The position numbers and the translations under genes are program-made. The notes under the pieces are model-generated. The model did not search any database, was not told the DNA's origin, and saw nothing but the letters and a program-made list of their open reading frames with translations. DNA of 64,000 nt from an uncultured Clostridia bacterium (GTDB lineage: Bacteria > Bacillota > Clostridia > Christensenellales > Borkfalkiaceae): NCBI GenBank assembly GCA_947589085.1, contig CANPZD010000002.1, positions 1-64,000 of the forward strand, written 5' to 3'. Below are positions 9,827-18,538 of the stretch, piece by piece (position 1 is the first letter of the stretch; the number at the start of each line of letters is the position of its first letter).

Positions 9827-10862
9827 ATTGAGATCCAACAAAGTATTTGCAATCTTCGTTGCGCTGTCCGTCGCGGTCATTGCCGCGGGAATCATCTTGT
9901 ACGCGCTCATGGGATTCAACTATGCGCAGGACAAGCCCAAGGCATATGTTGTGGAAATTTCTTACGGCGCCACCGTGGTGAACGGCGAGGTCTCCGACGG
10001 CGTTTCCGCCGAGGATTATTTGCAGGAAAAATGCGAAGAGATCTTCGAACAGCAGGGGCTTCGCTATACGGATAAAACTTCGCTGGAAGGCGTTTCCGAC
10101 AGCGGCTCGGGATTCAGTCCCAACGAAAACGGCGGCGTGCGCTACACGTTCTCCGCCGACAGCGACGTGGAAAAATTCGGCGCCGCGCAGACGGCCGTGG
10201 AAGCGTTCCTTGCCGCCGAGACCGCGCCCGCCGTTGCAAACGGAATGGTCGTCGTAAGTTATGCGCCCGTTTCCAATCTGGCTTTGACGAAAGCCGCATG
10301 GCGCGGCGCGATCGCGATCGCCGTCGGCGCGATCGTGGCGCTTGCGTATCTTACCATACGCTTCGGCGTCAGCTGCGGCGTGGCCGGCCTTGTGTGCTGC
10401 GCGCACGACGCGCTGTTTACCGCGGCGTTCTTTGCCTTGACGCGCATTCCTCTGTTCTCGTTCGCGCCGCTACTCTATGCGGCGGTTGCGGCTCTGCTCT
10501 CCGTGATCCTTTGGACGATCGTTTGCATTGTGTACCGTACGGGCAAAAAGGATCCCGCAAACGCGGGACTGAACGCTTCAGCGCTCACCGACAAGGCGCT
10601 GTCATCTTGCTGGAAATACGTGCTCTGTGCGGCGGCGGCCGTGATGGCGGTGATTGCGGTTCTGGGCCTTGTGGCGGTTGCGGGAACGCGTTCCCTCGTC
10701 CTGCCCGCGCTGATCGCGGCGCTTGCGCCCGTGTATTCGTCGCTCGTGCTCGGGCCGCGCGTATTTGTGCCGTTGCGCACGAAGTTCGATCGGCGGCGCG
10801 CCGATAAGAAAGGCGGCTATTTTGCGAGGAAGAAGAAAGCGGAAACCCAAACCAAGGAGTGA
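9819..10862 (+). CDS. secF: Divergent SecF-like protein translocase subunit
   Basis: Overlaps the secD end; N-terminal TM, short extracytoplasmic domain, five C-terminal TMs (AIAIAVGAIVALAYLTIRFGVSCGVAGLVCCAHDALFTAAFFALTRIPL). Confidence 0.8.
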   Translation: MTKLRSNKVFAIFVALSVAVIAAGIILYALMGFNYAQDKPKAYVVEISYGATVVNGEVSDGVSAEDYLQEKCEEIFEQQGLRYTDKTSLEGVSDSGSGFSPNENGGVRYTFSADSDVEKFGAAQTAVEAFLAAETAPAVANGMVVVSYAPVSNLALTKAAWRGAIAIAVGAIVALAYLTIRFGVSCGVAGLVCCAHDALFTAAFFALTRIPLFSFAPLLYAAVAALLSVILWTIVCIVYRTGKKDPANAGLNASALTDKALSSCWKYVLCAAAAVMAVIAVLGLVAVAGTRSLVLPALIAALAPVYSSLVLGPRVFVPLRTKFDRRRADKKGGYFARKKKAETQTKE

Positions 10863-10883
10863 CCGCCAAACCGAATACTATGA

Positions 10884-10907
10884 ACGGCGGGGTATCCCGC
10901 CGTTTTT
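10884..10907 (+). terminator. Intrinsic terminator after secF
   Basis: ACGGCGGG-GTAT-CCCGCCGT then TTTT. Confidence 0.8.
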
Positions 10908-10921
10908 GATAGGATAAAATC

Positions 10922-13225
10922 ATGAAGAAACTCGTCCGGGAATTTGAATTTTCTCCCGAACAACTCGATACCGTAAGGGAACTTTCCCGCGCCGTGGGGA
11001 TCACGGAAACCACGGCGGGGATCCTGTATGCGCGCGGACTGGATACGGCGGAGAAGATCCGCGTTTTTCTGCACCCGTCCGAGCAAAACTATCTCTCACC
11101 CTTTCTGATGAGCGGCATGAAAGAGGCCGTGGAACTCATCGGCCGCGCCAAGGAAGAGGGGTGGCGGGTAGCAGTGTTCGGAGATTACGACGCCGACGGG
11201 ATCGGCGCCTGCGCCGTGCTTTCGCGCGCGCTCGGCGCGTACGGCATCGAGCCGTATGTGTTTGTTCCCGAACGCGCGGAAGGGTACGGCCTTACGGTCT
11301 CTTCGATCGACCGGATCTTCGACGAATTTCTTCCCGATCTCATCATTACGGTGGATTGCGGTATTTCCAACAAAAAAGAAGTCGAATATATCAAGGAACA
11401 GGGCAGCTATGTCATTGTGACGGACCATCACGAGCTTCCCGAAGAGCTTCCGGATTGCATTCTGATCAATCCCAAGATCCACGACGATTATCCTTACGAC
11501 AATCTCTGCGGCGCGGGCGTGGCGTTCAAGCTTGCGCAGGCGCTCATCGGGAAGCGGGCGAACGACCTTGTGGATTTTGCCGCGATCTCTACGGTGGCGG
11601 ACAGCGTTCCTCTCACGGGAGAAAACCGCGATATCGTGGCGGAGGGATTGAAGCGCATCGAACGCGATCCCCGGCCCGCGTTTTCGGCGCTGCTCGGAAA
11701 GACGGGCGAGATCACGGCGCAGACGATTTCCTTTACGATCGCGCCGCGCATCAATGCCGCCGGCAGAATGGGAGACGCGCGCGCCGCGCTCGATCTCTTT
11801 ACGAGCGAGAACGAGCGCGAGATCTATGACCTTGCCGTTCGGCTCAACGCATATAATATGGAGCGGCAAAAGGCCTGCGACGAGCTGTATGCCCGCGTGC
11901 TTGCGGAAATTGCCGAGGAAGGCCCTTACGGCAATGTGGTCATGCTTGCGGGCGAAGATTGGAACGCGGGGTTTGTGGGCATCGTGGCGGCGCGGATCGC
12001 CGAGGAATTCGCCCGTCCGGCGCTGTTGTTTGTCCGCCGCGGCGACCAGCTGAAAGGCAGCGCGCGGAGCATCGAGAATGTGAATATTTTCGACGCGCTC
12101 AAAGGTTGTTCGGCCTATATCTCCGAATTCGGCGGGCACGCGCAGGCGGCGGGGATCAATGTATCCGAGGAAAATTTCGGGAACCTCAAGCATGCGCTCA
12201 ACGAGTATATCGGCTCGAAATATGCGCGGGAGGATTTTATTCCCGTCGTGTATATCTCGGGCGAATGCACCGAAGATTTCAAGACGATCGCCAAGGAACT
12301 GACGCTTCTGGAACCCTGCGGCATAGGGAACCGGCGGCCTCTGTTCACGGTGGAGGCGGAACGGGTGGACGCCGCGCCCGTCAAGCCGCTCTCGCCGCAT
12401 CTTTCCATGAAGGTCGGCGGCGTGGATTTTGTGTATTTCGGGGGCGCCAAGGATCTTCCGATCCTGAAAAGCGACCTCAAAAAACATATCGTATTCGAGT
12501 ACAACGTATCCCATTTCAAGGGAAGGGAATACGTAAAAGGCTTTGTGCGCACGGTCGTATACGACGGCATGAGCGGCAAAGACGCGGAACTCAACGCATT
12601 TGAAAATCTGCTGCGCCTTTTGCCCGATACGCGCGAGAGCGAAGCGCTTTCGTCCGAACAGCTCGACGGATTCCTGCGCGAGAGGATCGGTTCCTGCGCA
12701 TACGGTCTTCTGGTCGTCGTGCACGACAGAGAGACACTTGCGAAATTTCCCGCGCTGAACGGTCTGGATACGAATGTATTCCGATTGAGTTCGAGGAGCG
12801 CGACGAACGCCGTGCTCTTCGCCCCGGATCCCGAATACGATCTCTCCGAATACCGTGAGATCGTCGTGCTGGACGGGCCGGCCGCACTGCCGCCCACGGG
12901 CAACGCGCGCATTTTTTCCAACAGGGATCTTCCGGACATGGTCGGCCTTGACGACGTTTCGTGCGGCCGCGAAGAGCTTCTTCGGGTGTTTTCCGCCCTC
13001 AAACGCAAAGAGGGCGAGGAGACGGGCATGGGGTATGCCGAAGCCGCGCGCGTATTGCAGCTTGCGGAAAAACCCGCGCAGACGGTATTTGCGCTTGCGG
13101 TGTTCGAGGAGCTTGAACTCATCTCTCTTTCGGATGGGAGACTGAAAATTTTCCGCGGCAAAAAAACGGAGCTTTCCGATTCTGCGATCTATTCGGCGGT
13201 CCTGCGCTTGAAGGAGGGACGGTAA
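10922..13225 (+). CDS. recJ: Single-stranded-DNA-specific exonuclease RecJ
   Basis: VFGDYDADGIGACAVL, TVDCGISN, VTDHHELPEELPDCILINPK, GGHAQAAGI DHH/DHHA1 motifs. Confidence 0.96.
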   Translation: MKKLVREFEFSPEQLDTVRELSRAVGITETTAGILYARGLDTAEKIRVFLHPSEQNYLSPFLMSGMKEAVELIGRAKEEGWRVAVFGDYDADGIGACAVLSRALGAYGIEPYVFVPERAEGYGLTVSSIDRIFDEFLPDLIITVDCGISNKKEVEYIKEQGSYVIVTDHHELPEELPDCILINPKIHDDYPYDNLCGAGVAFKLAQALIGKRANDLVDFAAISTVADSVPLTGENRDIVAEGLKRIERDPRPAFSALLGKTGEITAQTISFTIAPRINAAGRMGDARAALDLFTSENEREIYDLAVRLNAYNMERQKACDELYARVLAEIAEEGPYGNVVMLAGEDWNAGFVGIVAARIAEEFARPALLFVRRGDQLKGSARSIENVNIFDALKGCSAYISEFGGHAQAAGINVSEENFGNLKHALNEYIGSKYAREDFIPVVYISGECTEDFKTIAKELTLLEPCGIGNRRPLFTVEAERVDAAPVKPLSPHLSMKVGGVDFVYFGGAKDLPILKSDLKKHIVFEYNVSHFKGREYVKGFVRTVVYDGMSGKDAELNAFENLLRLLPDTRESEALSSEQLDGFLRERIGSCAYGLLVVVHDRETLAKFPALNGLDTNVFRLSSRSATNAVLFAPDPEYDLSEYREIVVLDGPAALPPTGNARIFSNRDLPDMVGLDDVSCGREELLRVFSALKRKEGEETGMGYAEAARVLQLAEKPAQTVFALAVFEELELISLSDGRLKIFRGKKTELSDSAIYSAVLRLKEGR

Positions 13226-15355
13226 GTGGAAGACATTCTCATGAAAATCTACGAGTACTATTCCGGGTCCGACCGGGATATGCTGCTCCGCGCGTACGAT
13301 TTCGCAAAGCAGGCGCACAAAAATCAGAAGCGCGCTTCCGGCGAACCGTACTTTATCCATCCCTGCGCCGTCGCGGGGATCCTCGTCGAACTCGGGCTGG
13401 ACGCCGAGACGATTGCGGCCGCGCTTCTGCACGACGTGATCGAGGATACTCCCGCGACCGAGGAGGATATCCGTCAGAATTTCGGCGACGGCGTGCTCAC
13501 GCTTGTTTCGGGCGTGACCAAGCTCGATAAGATCGTATTCAAATCGCAGGAAGAAGAGGAGGCGGAAAATTTCCGCAAGATCTTCATTGCGATGGCGAAG
13601 GACATCCGCGTTATCATCATCAAACTTGCCGATCGGCTGCACAATATGCGTTCGCTGAACTATCTTTCGCCGGAGCGCCAGCAGAAGATGGCGAAGGAAA
13701 CGCTGGATATCTATGCGCCGATCGCAGGGCGGTTGGGTATCAGTCAGGTCAAATGCGAGCTGGAAGATCTCTGTCTGAAATATCTCGATCCCGCGGCGTT
13801 CGAATATCTTGTGGAGAACATTCATCAGAAGTTGGAGGAGCGCACGCGGTTTGTGAATTTTGTCGTGGAGGAGATCAACGATATTCTCGTCGAATCCAAT
13901 ATCCACGGCGAAGTGTTCGGCCGTCCCAAGCACTTTTACTCCATCTACAAAAAGATGAAAACGAAGCACCGCACGCTCGATCAGATCTACGATCTTACGG
14001 CCGTGCGCGTGATCGTGGGCACGATCGACGAGTGTTACGAGGTATTCGGCAAGATCCACAAGAAATGGAAACCCGTTCCCGGGCGGATCAAAGACTACAT
14101 CGCCACGCCCAAACCCAACCTGTACCAATCCCTGCACACGACGGTCGTGACCGACTTCGGCCAGCCGTTCGAGATCCAGATCCGCACCGAGGAGATGCAC
14201 CGCACCGCCGAATATGGTATCGCGGCGCACTGGAAATATAAGGAGCAGCGCGAAAACGAGACTTCGTTGGATCAGCGCATCTCGTGGATCCGCGAAATGA
14301 TGGAATTGCAGGGCGGGTTCAAGGATTCGAAAGAATTCATGAACACCGTAAAAGAGGAGCTTTACAGCACCGAACTTCTCGTATTTACGCCGCAGAGCAA
14401 GGTGATCTCGCTGCCCGAGGGGGCCACGCCGGTCGATTTCGCGTATGCGATCCATTCGGAAGTGGGCAATCACTGTACGGGCGCAAAAGTCAACGGAAAG
14501 ATCGTTCCGCTCAATTCCACCCTTGCGCTCGGGGACGTGGTGGAGATCATCACCTCGCCCACGAGCAAAGGCCCCTCGCGCGACTGGCTGAAATTCATCA
14601 AATCCTCGTCGGCGAAAGCGAAGATCAAACAGTTTTATAAAAAAGAGACCAAGGAAGAGAACATTCGCACGGGGCGCAGCTTGCTGGAAGAAGCCGCCAA
14701 GCGCAAGGGATACGCGCTCGGCGAGATCCTGACGGCGGAGAGCTTCAAAAAGATCTCCGAAAAACTGAATCTCGACTCCCAGGAAGAGATGTTTGCCGCG
14801 GTCGGCTACGGCGCGATCACGGTCAATCAGGTTCTTTTCAAGCTCATCGACTATTTCCGCAAAGAGATCCCCGAAACGCCCGCGCTTCGACCGTTCAAAC
14901 AGAAAAATGCGGGCGGCACAGTCTCGGTCAAGGGACTTACGGGATTGCTCGTCTCCTTTGCGGGATGCTGTTCGCCCGTCCCCGGCGACGATATCATCGG
15001 ATTTGTCACGCGGGGCAGAGGCGTTGTGATCCACAGGCGGGATTGTTCCAACATGAAGAACGTGGAAGCCGAGCGGCTGCTGCCCGCGGAGTGGATCGTA
15101 AAGGAGGGGGATACCCGCTTTAAGGCGACGATCGTCGTGTATGCGGAAGAACAGGGCGCGGCGCTCTCGGCCATCTCGCACGCGACGACGGATATGAAGC
15201 TCTCGATCACCTCGATCAACGGCAGGTACGATAAGAACGACGCGGCGATCGTCGAAGTCACCGTGAGCTTGTTGAGCCGGCAGGACGTGGAAGTGCTGAT
15301 CGGCAAGATCAAGGCGAACGAAAAGATCCTCGACGTTCACCGCATGAGCAACTGA
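13226..15355 (+). CDS. rel: Bifunctional (p)ppGpp synthetase/hydrolase (RelA/SpoT family)
   Basis: HD domain LLHDVIEDTPATEEDI, synthetase YSIYKKMKTKHRTLDQIYDLTAVRVIV, TGS and ACT domains; GTG start immediately after the recJ stop. Confidence 0.96.
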   Translation: MEDILMKIYEYYSGSDRDMLLRAYDFAKQAHKNQKRASGEPYFIHPCAVAGILVELGLDAETIAAALLHDVIEDTPATEEDIRQNFGDGVLTLVSGVTKLDKIVFKSQEEEEAENFRKIFIAMAKDIRVIIIKLADRLHNMRSLNYLSPERQQKMAKETLDIYAPIAGRLGISQVKCELEDLCLKYLDPAAFEYLVENIHQKLEERTRFVNFVVEEINDILVESNIHGEVFGRPKHFYSIYKKMKTKHRTLDQIYDLTAVRVIVGTIDECYEVFGKIHKKWKPVPGRIKDYIATPKPNLYQSLHTTVVTDFGQPFEIQIRTEEMHRTAEYGIAAHWKYKEQRENETSLDQRISWIREMMELQGGFKDSKEFMNTVKEELYSTELLVFTPQSKVISLPEGATPVDFAYAIHSEVGNHCTGAKVNGKIVPLNSTLALGDVVEIITSPTSKGPSRDWLKFIKSSSAKAKIKQFYKKETKEENIRTGRSLLEEAAKRKGYALGEILTAESFKKISEKLNLDSQEEMFAAVGYGAITVNQVLFKLIDYFRKEIPETPALRPFKQKNAGGTVSVKGLTGLLVSFAGCCSPVPGDDIIGFVTRGRGVVIHRRDCSNMKNVEAERLLPAEWIVKEGDTRFKATIVVYAEEQGAALSAISHATTDMKLSITSINGRYDKNDAAIVEVTVSLLSRQDVEVLIGKIKANEKILDVHRMSN

Positions 15356-15375
15356 CGCGCGGGATTATAGCGACG

Positions 15376-15975
15376 ATGAAGATCATTCCCGTATTTCCGA
15401 AAGGCTTTGCCGCCAACAGTTATCTCGTTACGGCGGACGGCGCGAACGCCGTTGCGATCGACCCCGGGCAGGCGCGCGTCTTGCAAGAGGCGAAAAAGCT
15501 GGGACTTGCCGTAAAATATATACTTCTCACGCACGGACATTTCGATCATATCGTCGGCTGCGCCGCGCTGCAGGCGGCGGGCGCGAAAGTGGGGTGCCTT
15601 TATGCCGAAAAGGCGTTGGCGCTCTCAAATGACAACATGGGGGCGTTTTTCGGCGTGCCTGTTCCGCCGTTTCAAGTGGATTTTACGTTTCGGGACGGCG
15701 AACCTCTCTCGCTCTGCGGGATCGCGTTCGAGGTGAAGGCAACGCCCGGCCACACCGCGGGCAGCTGCTGTTTTCTCACGGAAAACGAGATTTTTACGGG
15801 CGATACTCTGTTTGCCGGCGATCGGGGCCGTACCGATCTGCCCACCGGGAGCGAGGCCGCCATGCAGGAGAGCCTCCGCCTTTTGGCGGGACTGCAAAAC
15901 AGAACGGTCTATCCCGGACATGGTAGTGCCACAACGCTTGAAGAGGAGAAATTATATGGTATCTTGCGCTTCTGA
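15376..15975 (+). CDS. MBL-fold metallo-hydrolase (glyoxalase II-like)
   Basis: ILLTHGHFDHIVG, TPGHTAGSCCF, TGDTLFAGDRGRTDLPTG, VYPGHG. Confidence 0.9.
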   Translation: MKIIPVFPKGFAANSYLVTADGANAVAIDPGQARVLQEAKKLGLAVKYILLTHGHFDHIVGCAALQAAGAKVGCLYAEKALALSNDNMGAFFGVPVPPFQVDFTFRDGEPLSLCGIAFEVKATPGHTAGSCCFLTENEIFTGDTLFAGDRGRTDLPTGSEAAMQESLRLLAGLQNRTVYPGHGSATTLEEEKLYGILRF

Positions 15976-17335
15976 ATGGCTTGCCCAAGAGCTTATGGAC
16001 GTGGTACGCCTCTTCGAGGGCGCGGATGCGCTGGAAATTTCCCATTCCTGCAAGGACGACGGTACGCATTTTTCGGGCAGTTTTCGAATCGATGGGCGCG
16101 AATATCCCTATGCCTATGAGGAAAACGCGCGCTCTCAGACGGAGAGAAAGAGCCTTGTCAAGCGCTTTGCCAAACTTGCCCTCTACAACATTCTTTCGGA
16201 ACGGTATCAAAAAAAGCTGCCGTGGGGGTCGCTCACGGGCATTCGTCCGACGCGCCTTGCCTATGCGCGGCTGGAAAAGAACGGAGAATTCGAAGGGTTT
16301 TTCCGGGAGTTGGGCGTTTCGGAAGAGAATATCGAACTCACGGCGCGGGTGATCGCGGGGCAGGCGGGCGTCTATGAAAAAGAAGAGGGCAACTGCGATC
16401 TGTTTGTTGCGCTGCCGTTCTGCCCGACGAAGTGCGTCTATTGCTCGTTTATCACCGCGCCGATCGCGGGGACGCGCAAATACATGCCCGCCTATCTTGC
16501 GGCGCTCGAAGAGGAGCTGAAAACCGCCGCGCCCCTCATAAAAAATCTGCGATCCGTCTACATCGGCGGGGGAACGCCCTTTGTGTTGGAGCCGGAGAAA
16601 CTCGGGCGCGTATTCCGGGCGGTTGCGCCGCTTCGGGGGAACGGCTGCGAGTATACCGTGGAAGCGGGGCGGCCCGACGTATTCACCGAAGAGAAGCTCG
16701 ATCTCTGCAAGGAATACGGTGTAACGAGGCTGTGCGTCAATGCGCAGAGTTTTTCGGATAAAACGCTCGCCGCGATCGGCAGGAAGCATTCCGCCGAGGA
16801 CGTCGTGAAGGCCTTTGAAATGGCAAAACCATACGGGTTCGATATCAACTGCGATCTCATCGCGGGGCTGACGGGGGAATCGCTCGAAGAATTTCAGAAC
16901 AGCGTCGATACGGCGATTGCGCTTTCTCCCGAAAACATCACCGTACATACCCTTTGTCTCAAAAAGGGCGCGAAGCTCAAAGAGGAGACGGAGACGCTCT
17001 CCGCGGGGGGCATGTCTGCGATGATCGCCTACTCGCGCGAGAAACTCACGGCGGCGGGGTACGAACCGTATTATCTCTACCGGCAAAAGTATATGGCTGG
17101 CGCGCACGAAAACGTCGGCTGGACGAAGAAAGGGCACGCGTGCGTCTATAATGTAGACGTGATGGAAGAGAGTGCAAACAACCTCGCCGTCGGCGCGAAC
17201 GCGATCTCCAAACGCGTGTATCCGAGCGAAGGCAGGATCGAACGGATCGGCAGTCCGAAGGATATCCCGACCTATCTTGAAAAGGTTGAAAAACTCATCG
17301 AAGAAAAAAACAAGCTGTTCGGCTCGCGCGGGTAG
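15956..17335 (+). CDS. hemZ: Coproporphyrinogen dehydrogenase HemZ-like radical SAM enzyme
   Basis: CPTKCVYCSFITAPI cluster motif, YIGGGTPFVLEPEKL, LIAGLTGESLEEF; overlaps the MBL gene end by 20 nt; ATG 15956. Confidence 0.85.
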   Translation: MVSCASEWLAQELMDVVRLFEGADALEISHSCKDDGTHFSGSFRIDGREYPYAYEENARSQTERKSLVKRFAKLALYNILSERYQKKLPWGSLTGIRPTRLAYARLEKNGEFEGFFRELGVSEENIELTARVIAGQAGVYEKEEGNCDLFVALPFCPTKCVYCSFITAPIAGTRKYMPAYLAALEEELKTAAPLIKNLRSVYIGGGTPFVLEPEKLGRVFRAVAPLRGNGCEYTVEAGRPDVFTEEKLDLCKEYGVTRLCVNAQSFSDKTLAAIGRKHSAEDVVKAFEMAKPYGFDINCDLIAGLTGESLEEFQNSVDTAIALSPENITVHTLCLKKGAKLKEETETLSAGGMSAMIAYSREKLTAAGYEPYYLYRQKYMAGAHENVGWTKKGHACVYNVDVMEESANNLAVGANAISKRVYPSEGRIERIGSPKDIPTYLEKVEKLIEEKNKLFGSRG

Positions 17336-17370
17336 GATCCCCGTGTTCGGTCAGCATTACGCACCGCTTT

Positions 17371-17470
17371 CCCCACTGTCATTCCGAGCACGCGGAAGAG
17401 TGGCGAGAGAATCCCCCCGGGCGAAGAAAAGGGGCGAGATACACTCGCTCCGCTCGGTATGACAATGAGG
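17371..17470. repeat. Dispersed-type repeat unit 1 with terminal inverted repeats
   Basis: CCCCACTGTCATTCCGAGC ... GCTCGGTATGACAATGAGG. Confidence 0.85.
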
Positions 17471-17526
17471 AGGGACTTCGGTATTACAATGAGGAGGAAC
17501 TTCGGTATGACAATGAGGAGGGACTA
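17455..17526. repeat. 24-bp tandem repeats, 3 copies (unit 1)
   Basis: CGGTATGACAATGAGGAGGGACTT x3 with few substitutions. Confidence 0.9.
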
Positions 17527-17627
17527 TTTCGCCCTTTGCACGAGTAAATGTAGTGAGAAATCTCGATCTCAATACGTCAGTACGCATTGCTTTCCCCACA
17601 TCTCAATACGTCATTACGCACCGCTTT

Positions 17628-17728
17628 CCCCACTGTCATTCCGAGCCACGCGGAAGCGTGGCGAGAGAATCCCCTCGGTCGAAGAAAAGGGGCGAGATAC
17701 ACTCGCTCCGCTCGGTATGACAATGGGG
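17628..17728. repeat. Dispersed-type repeat unit 2 with terminal inverted repeats
   Basis: CCCCACTGTCATTCCGAGC ... GCTCGGTATGACAATGGGG; internal CCACGC-GGAA-GCGTGG hairpin. Confidence 0.9.
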
Positions 17729-17785
17729 AGGGACTTCGGTATGACAATGAGGAGGGACTTCGGTATGACAATGGGGGAGGGACTA
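17713..17785. repeat. 24-bp tandem repeats, 3 copies (unit 2)
   Basis: CGGTATGACAATGRGGAGGGACTT x3 (third copy 25 nt). Confidence 0.9.
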
Positions 17786-17853
17786 TTTCGCCCTTTGCGC
17801 GAAGTAATGTCGTGAGAAATCCCGATCTCAAATACGTCATTACGCGCCGCTTT

Positions 17854-17955
17854 CCCCACTGTCATTCCGAGCCACGCGGAAGCGTGGCGAGAGAATCCCC
17901 CCCGGTTGAAGAAAAGGGGCGAGATACACTCGCTCCGCTCGGTATGACAATGGGG
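17854..17955. repeat. Dispersed-type repeat unit 3 with terminal inverted repeats
   Basis: CCCCACTGTCATTCCGAGC ... GCTCGGTATGACAATGGGG. Confidence 0.9.
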
Positions 17956-18035
17956 AGGGATTTCGGTATGACAATGAGGAGAGACTTCGGTATGACAATG
18001 GGGAGGGATTTCGGTATGAAAATGGGGAGTGACTA
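17940..18035. repeat. 24-bp tandem repeats, 4 copies (unit 3)
   Basis: CGGTATGACAATGGGGAGGGATTT x4 with few substitutions. Confidence 0.9.
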
Positions 18036-18143
18036 TTTCGCACTGTGCGCGCGTGCCTCGTTTGAATAAACAATAGAAGCCTCGCGCGAGGCAAATGGGC
18101 AGTAAGAGGGCAAAAAACGCGGCGAAACATATTCCGTAAAAAA

Positions 18144-18184
18144 GCCGCGCGCCGTGCAAGTTGCACGGCGCGCGGCGCTTTTTT
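18144..18184. terminator. Strong bidirectional intrinsic terminator
   Basis: GCCGCGCGCCGTGC-AAGTT-GCACGGCGCGCGGC, 14-bp stem flanked by A-run on the left and TTTTTT on the right; between the hemZ/repeat region (+) and xre (-). Confidence 0.9.
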
Positions 18185-18186
18185 CG

Positions 18187-18423
18187 TTATTCCGGCTTTA
18201 CCTTTGCGCCCGTTTCGTCCTCCAACCCGAGGAGATAATCGGTCGTCACTTCAAAATACAGGGCGAGCAATATAAGCTCATCCAAACTCGGCTCATTGTA
18301 TCCCGTTTTCCATCTTGTTAATCTTTGTTTGGAGATATGCAAGTCTGCACTGATATCTTTTTGCAATTTTCCGCTTTCCGCAATCAGTCCTCGCAATCTT
18401 TCCGTAAAAATATTTTGCATCAT
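18187..18423 (-). CDS. XRE-family helix-turn-helix transcriptional regulator
   Basis: MMQNIFTERLRGLIAESGKLQKDISADLHISKQRLTRWKTGYNEPSLDELILLALYFEVTTDYLLGL. Confidence 0.9.
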   Translation of the reverse strand: MMQNIFTERLRGLIAESGKLQKDISADLHISKQRLTRWKTGYNEPSLDELILLALYFEVTTDYLLGLEDETGAKVKPE

Positions 18424-18459
18424 TTCAATATAATAGTATCAAAAATAGGAACCAAATGC

Positions 18460-18488
18460 TTGACAATTCCTATTTTAGGAATTATACT
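18460..18488 (+). promoter_or_regulatory. Promoter with palindromic operator filling the spacer
   Basis: TTGACA, 17-bp spacer ATTCCTATTTTAGGAAT (itself an inverted repeat), TATACT. Confidence 0.85.
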
Positions 18489-18495
18489 GTATGAT

Positions 18496-18514
18496 AGTTT
18501 CTAAATTAGAAACT
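18496..18514. promoter_or_regulatory. Second operator-like palindrome
   Basis: AGTTTCTA-AAT-TAGAAACT, same TTYCTA half-site as the spacer palindrome. Confidence 0.75.
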
Positions 18515-18538
18515 AAAAATACACAGAGAGGTAATTTT

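Noticed and set aside
11096-15340. 1414-aa minus-strand ORF antisense to recJ and rel
   Set aside because: Mirror reading frame created by GC-rich codon bias; the plus-strand genes are unambiguous and the antisense product has Arg/His/Asp-rich composition with no recognisable motif.
17455-18035. Possible CRISPR array
   Set aside because: The 24-bp copies are directly adjacent with no unique spacers, and no cas genes are present in the window.
17459-18166. ORFs through the repeat array (for example MTMRRDFGITMRRNFGMTM and CHTERSECISPLF-type frames)
   Set aside because: The 24-bp period is divisible by 3, so frames stay open without coding. These are the familiar spurious peptides from this kind of intergenic repeat; no SD.
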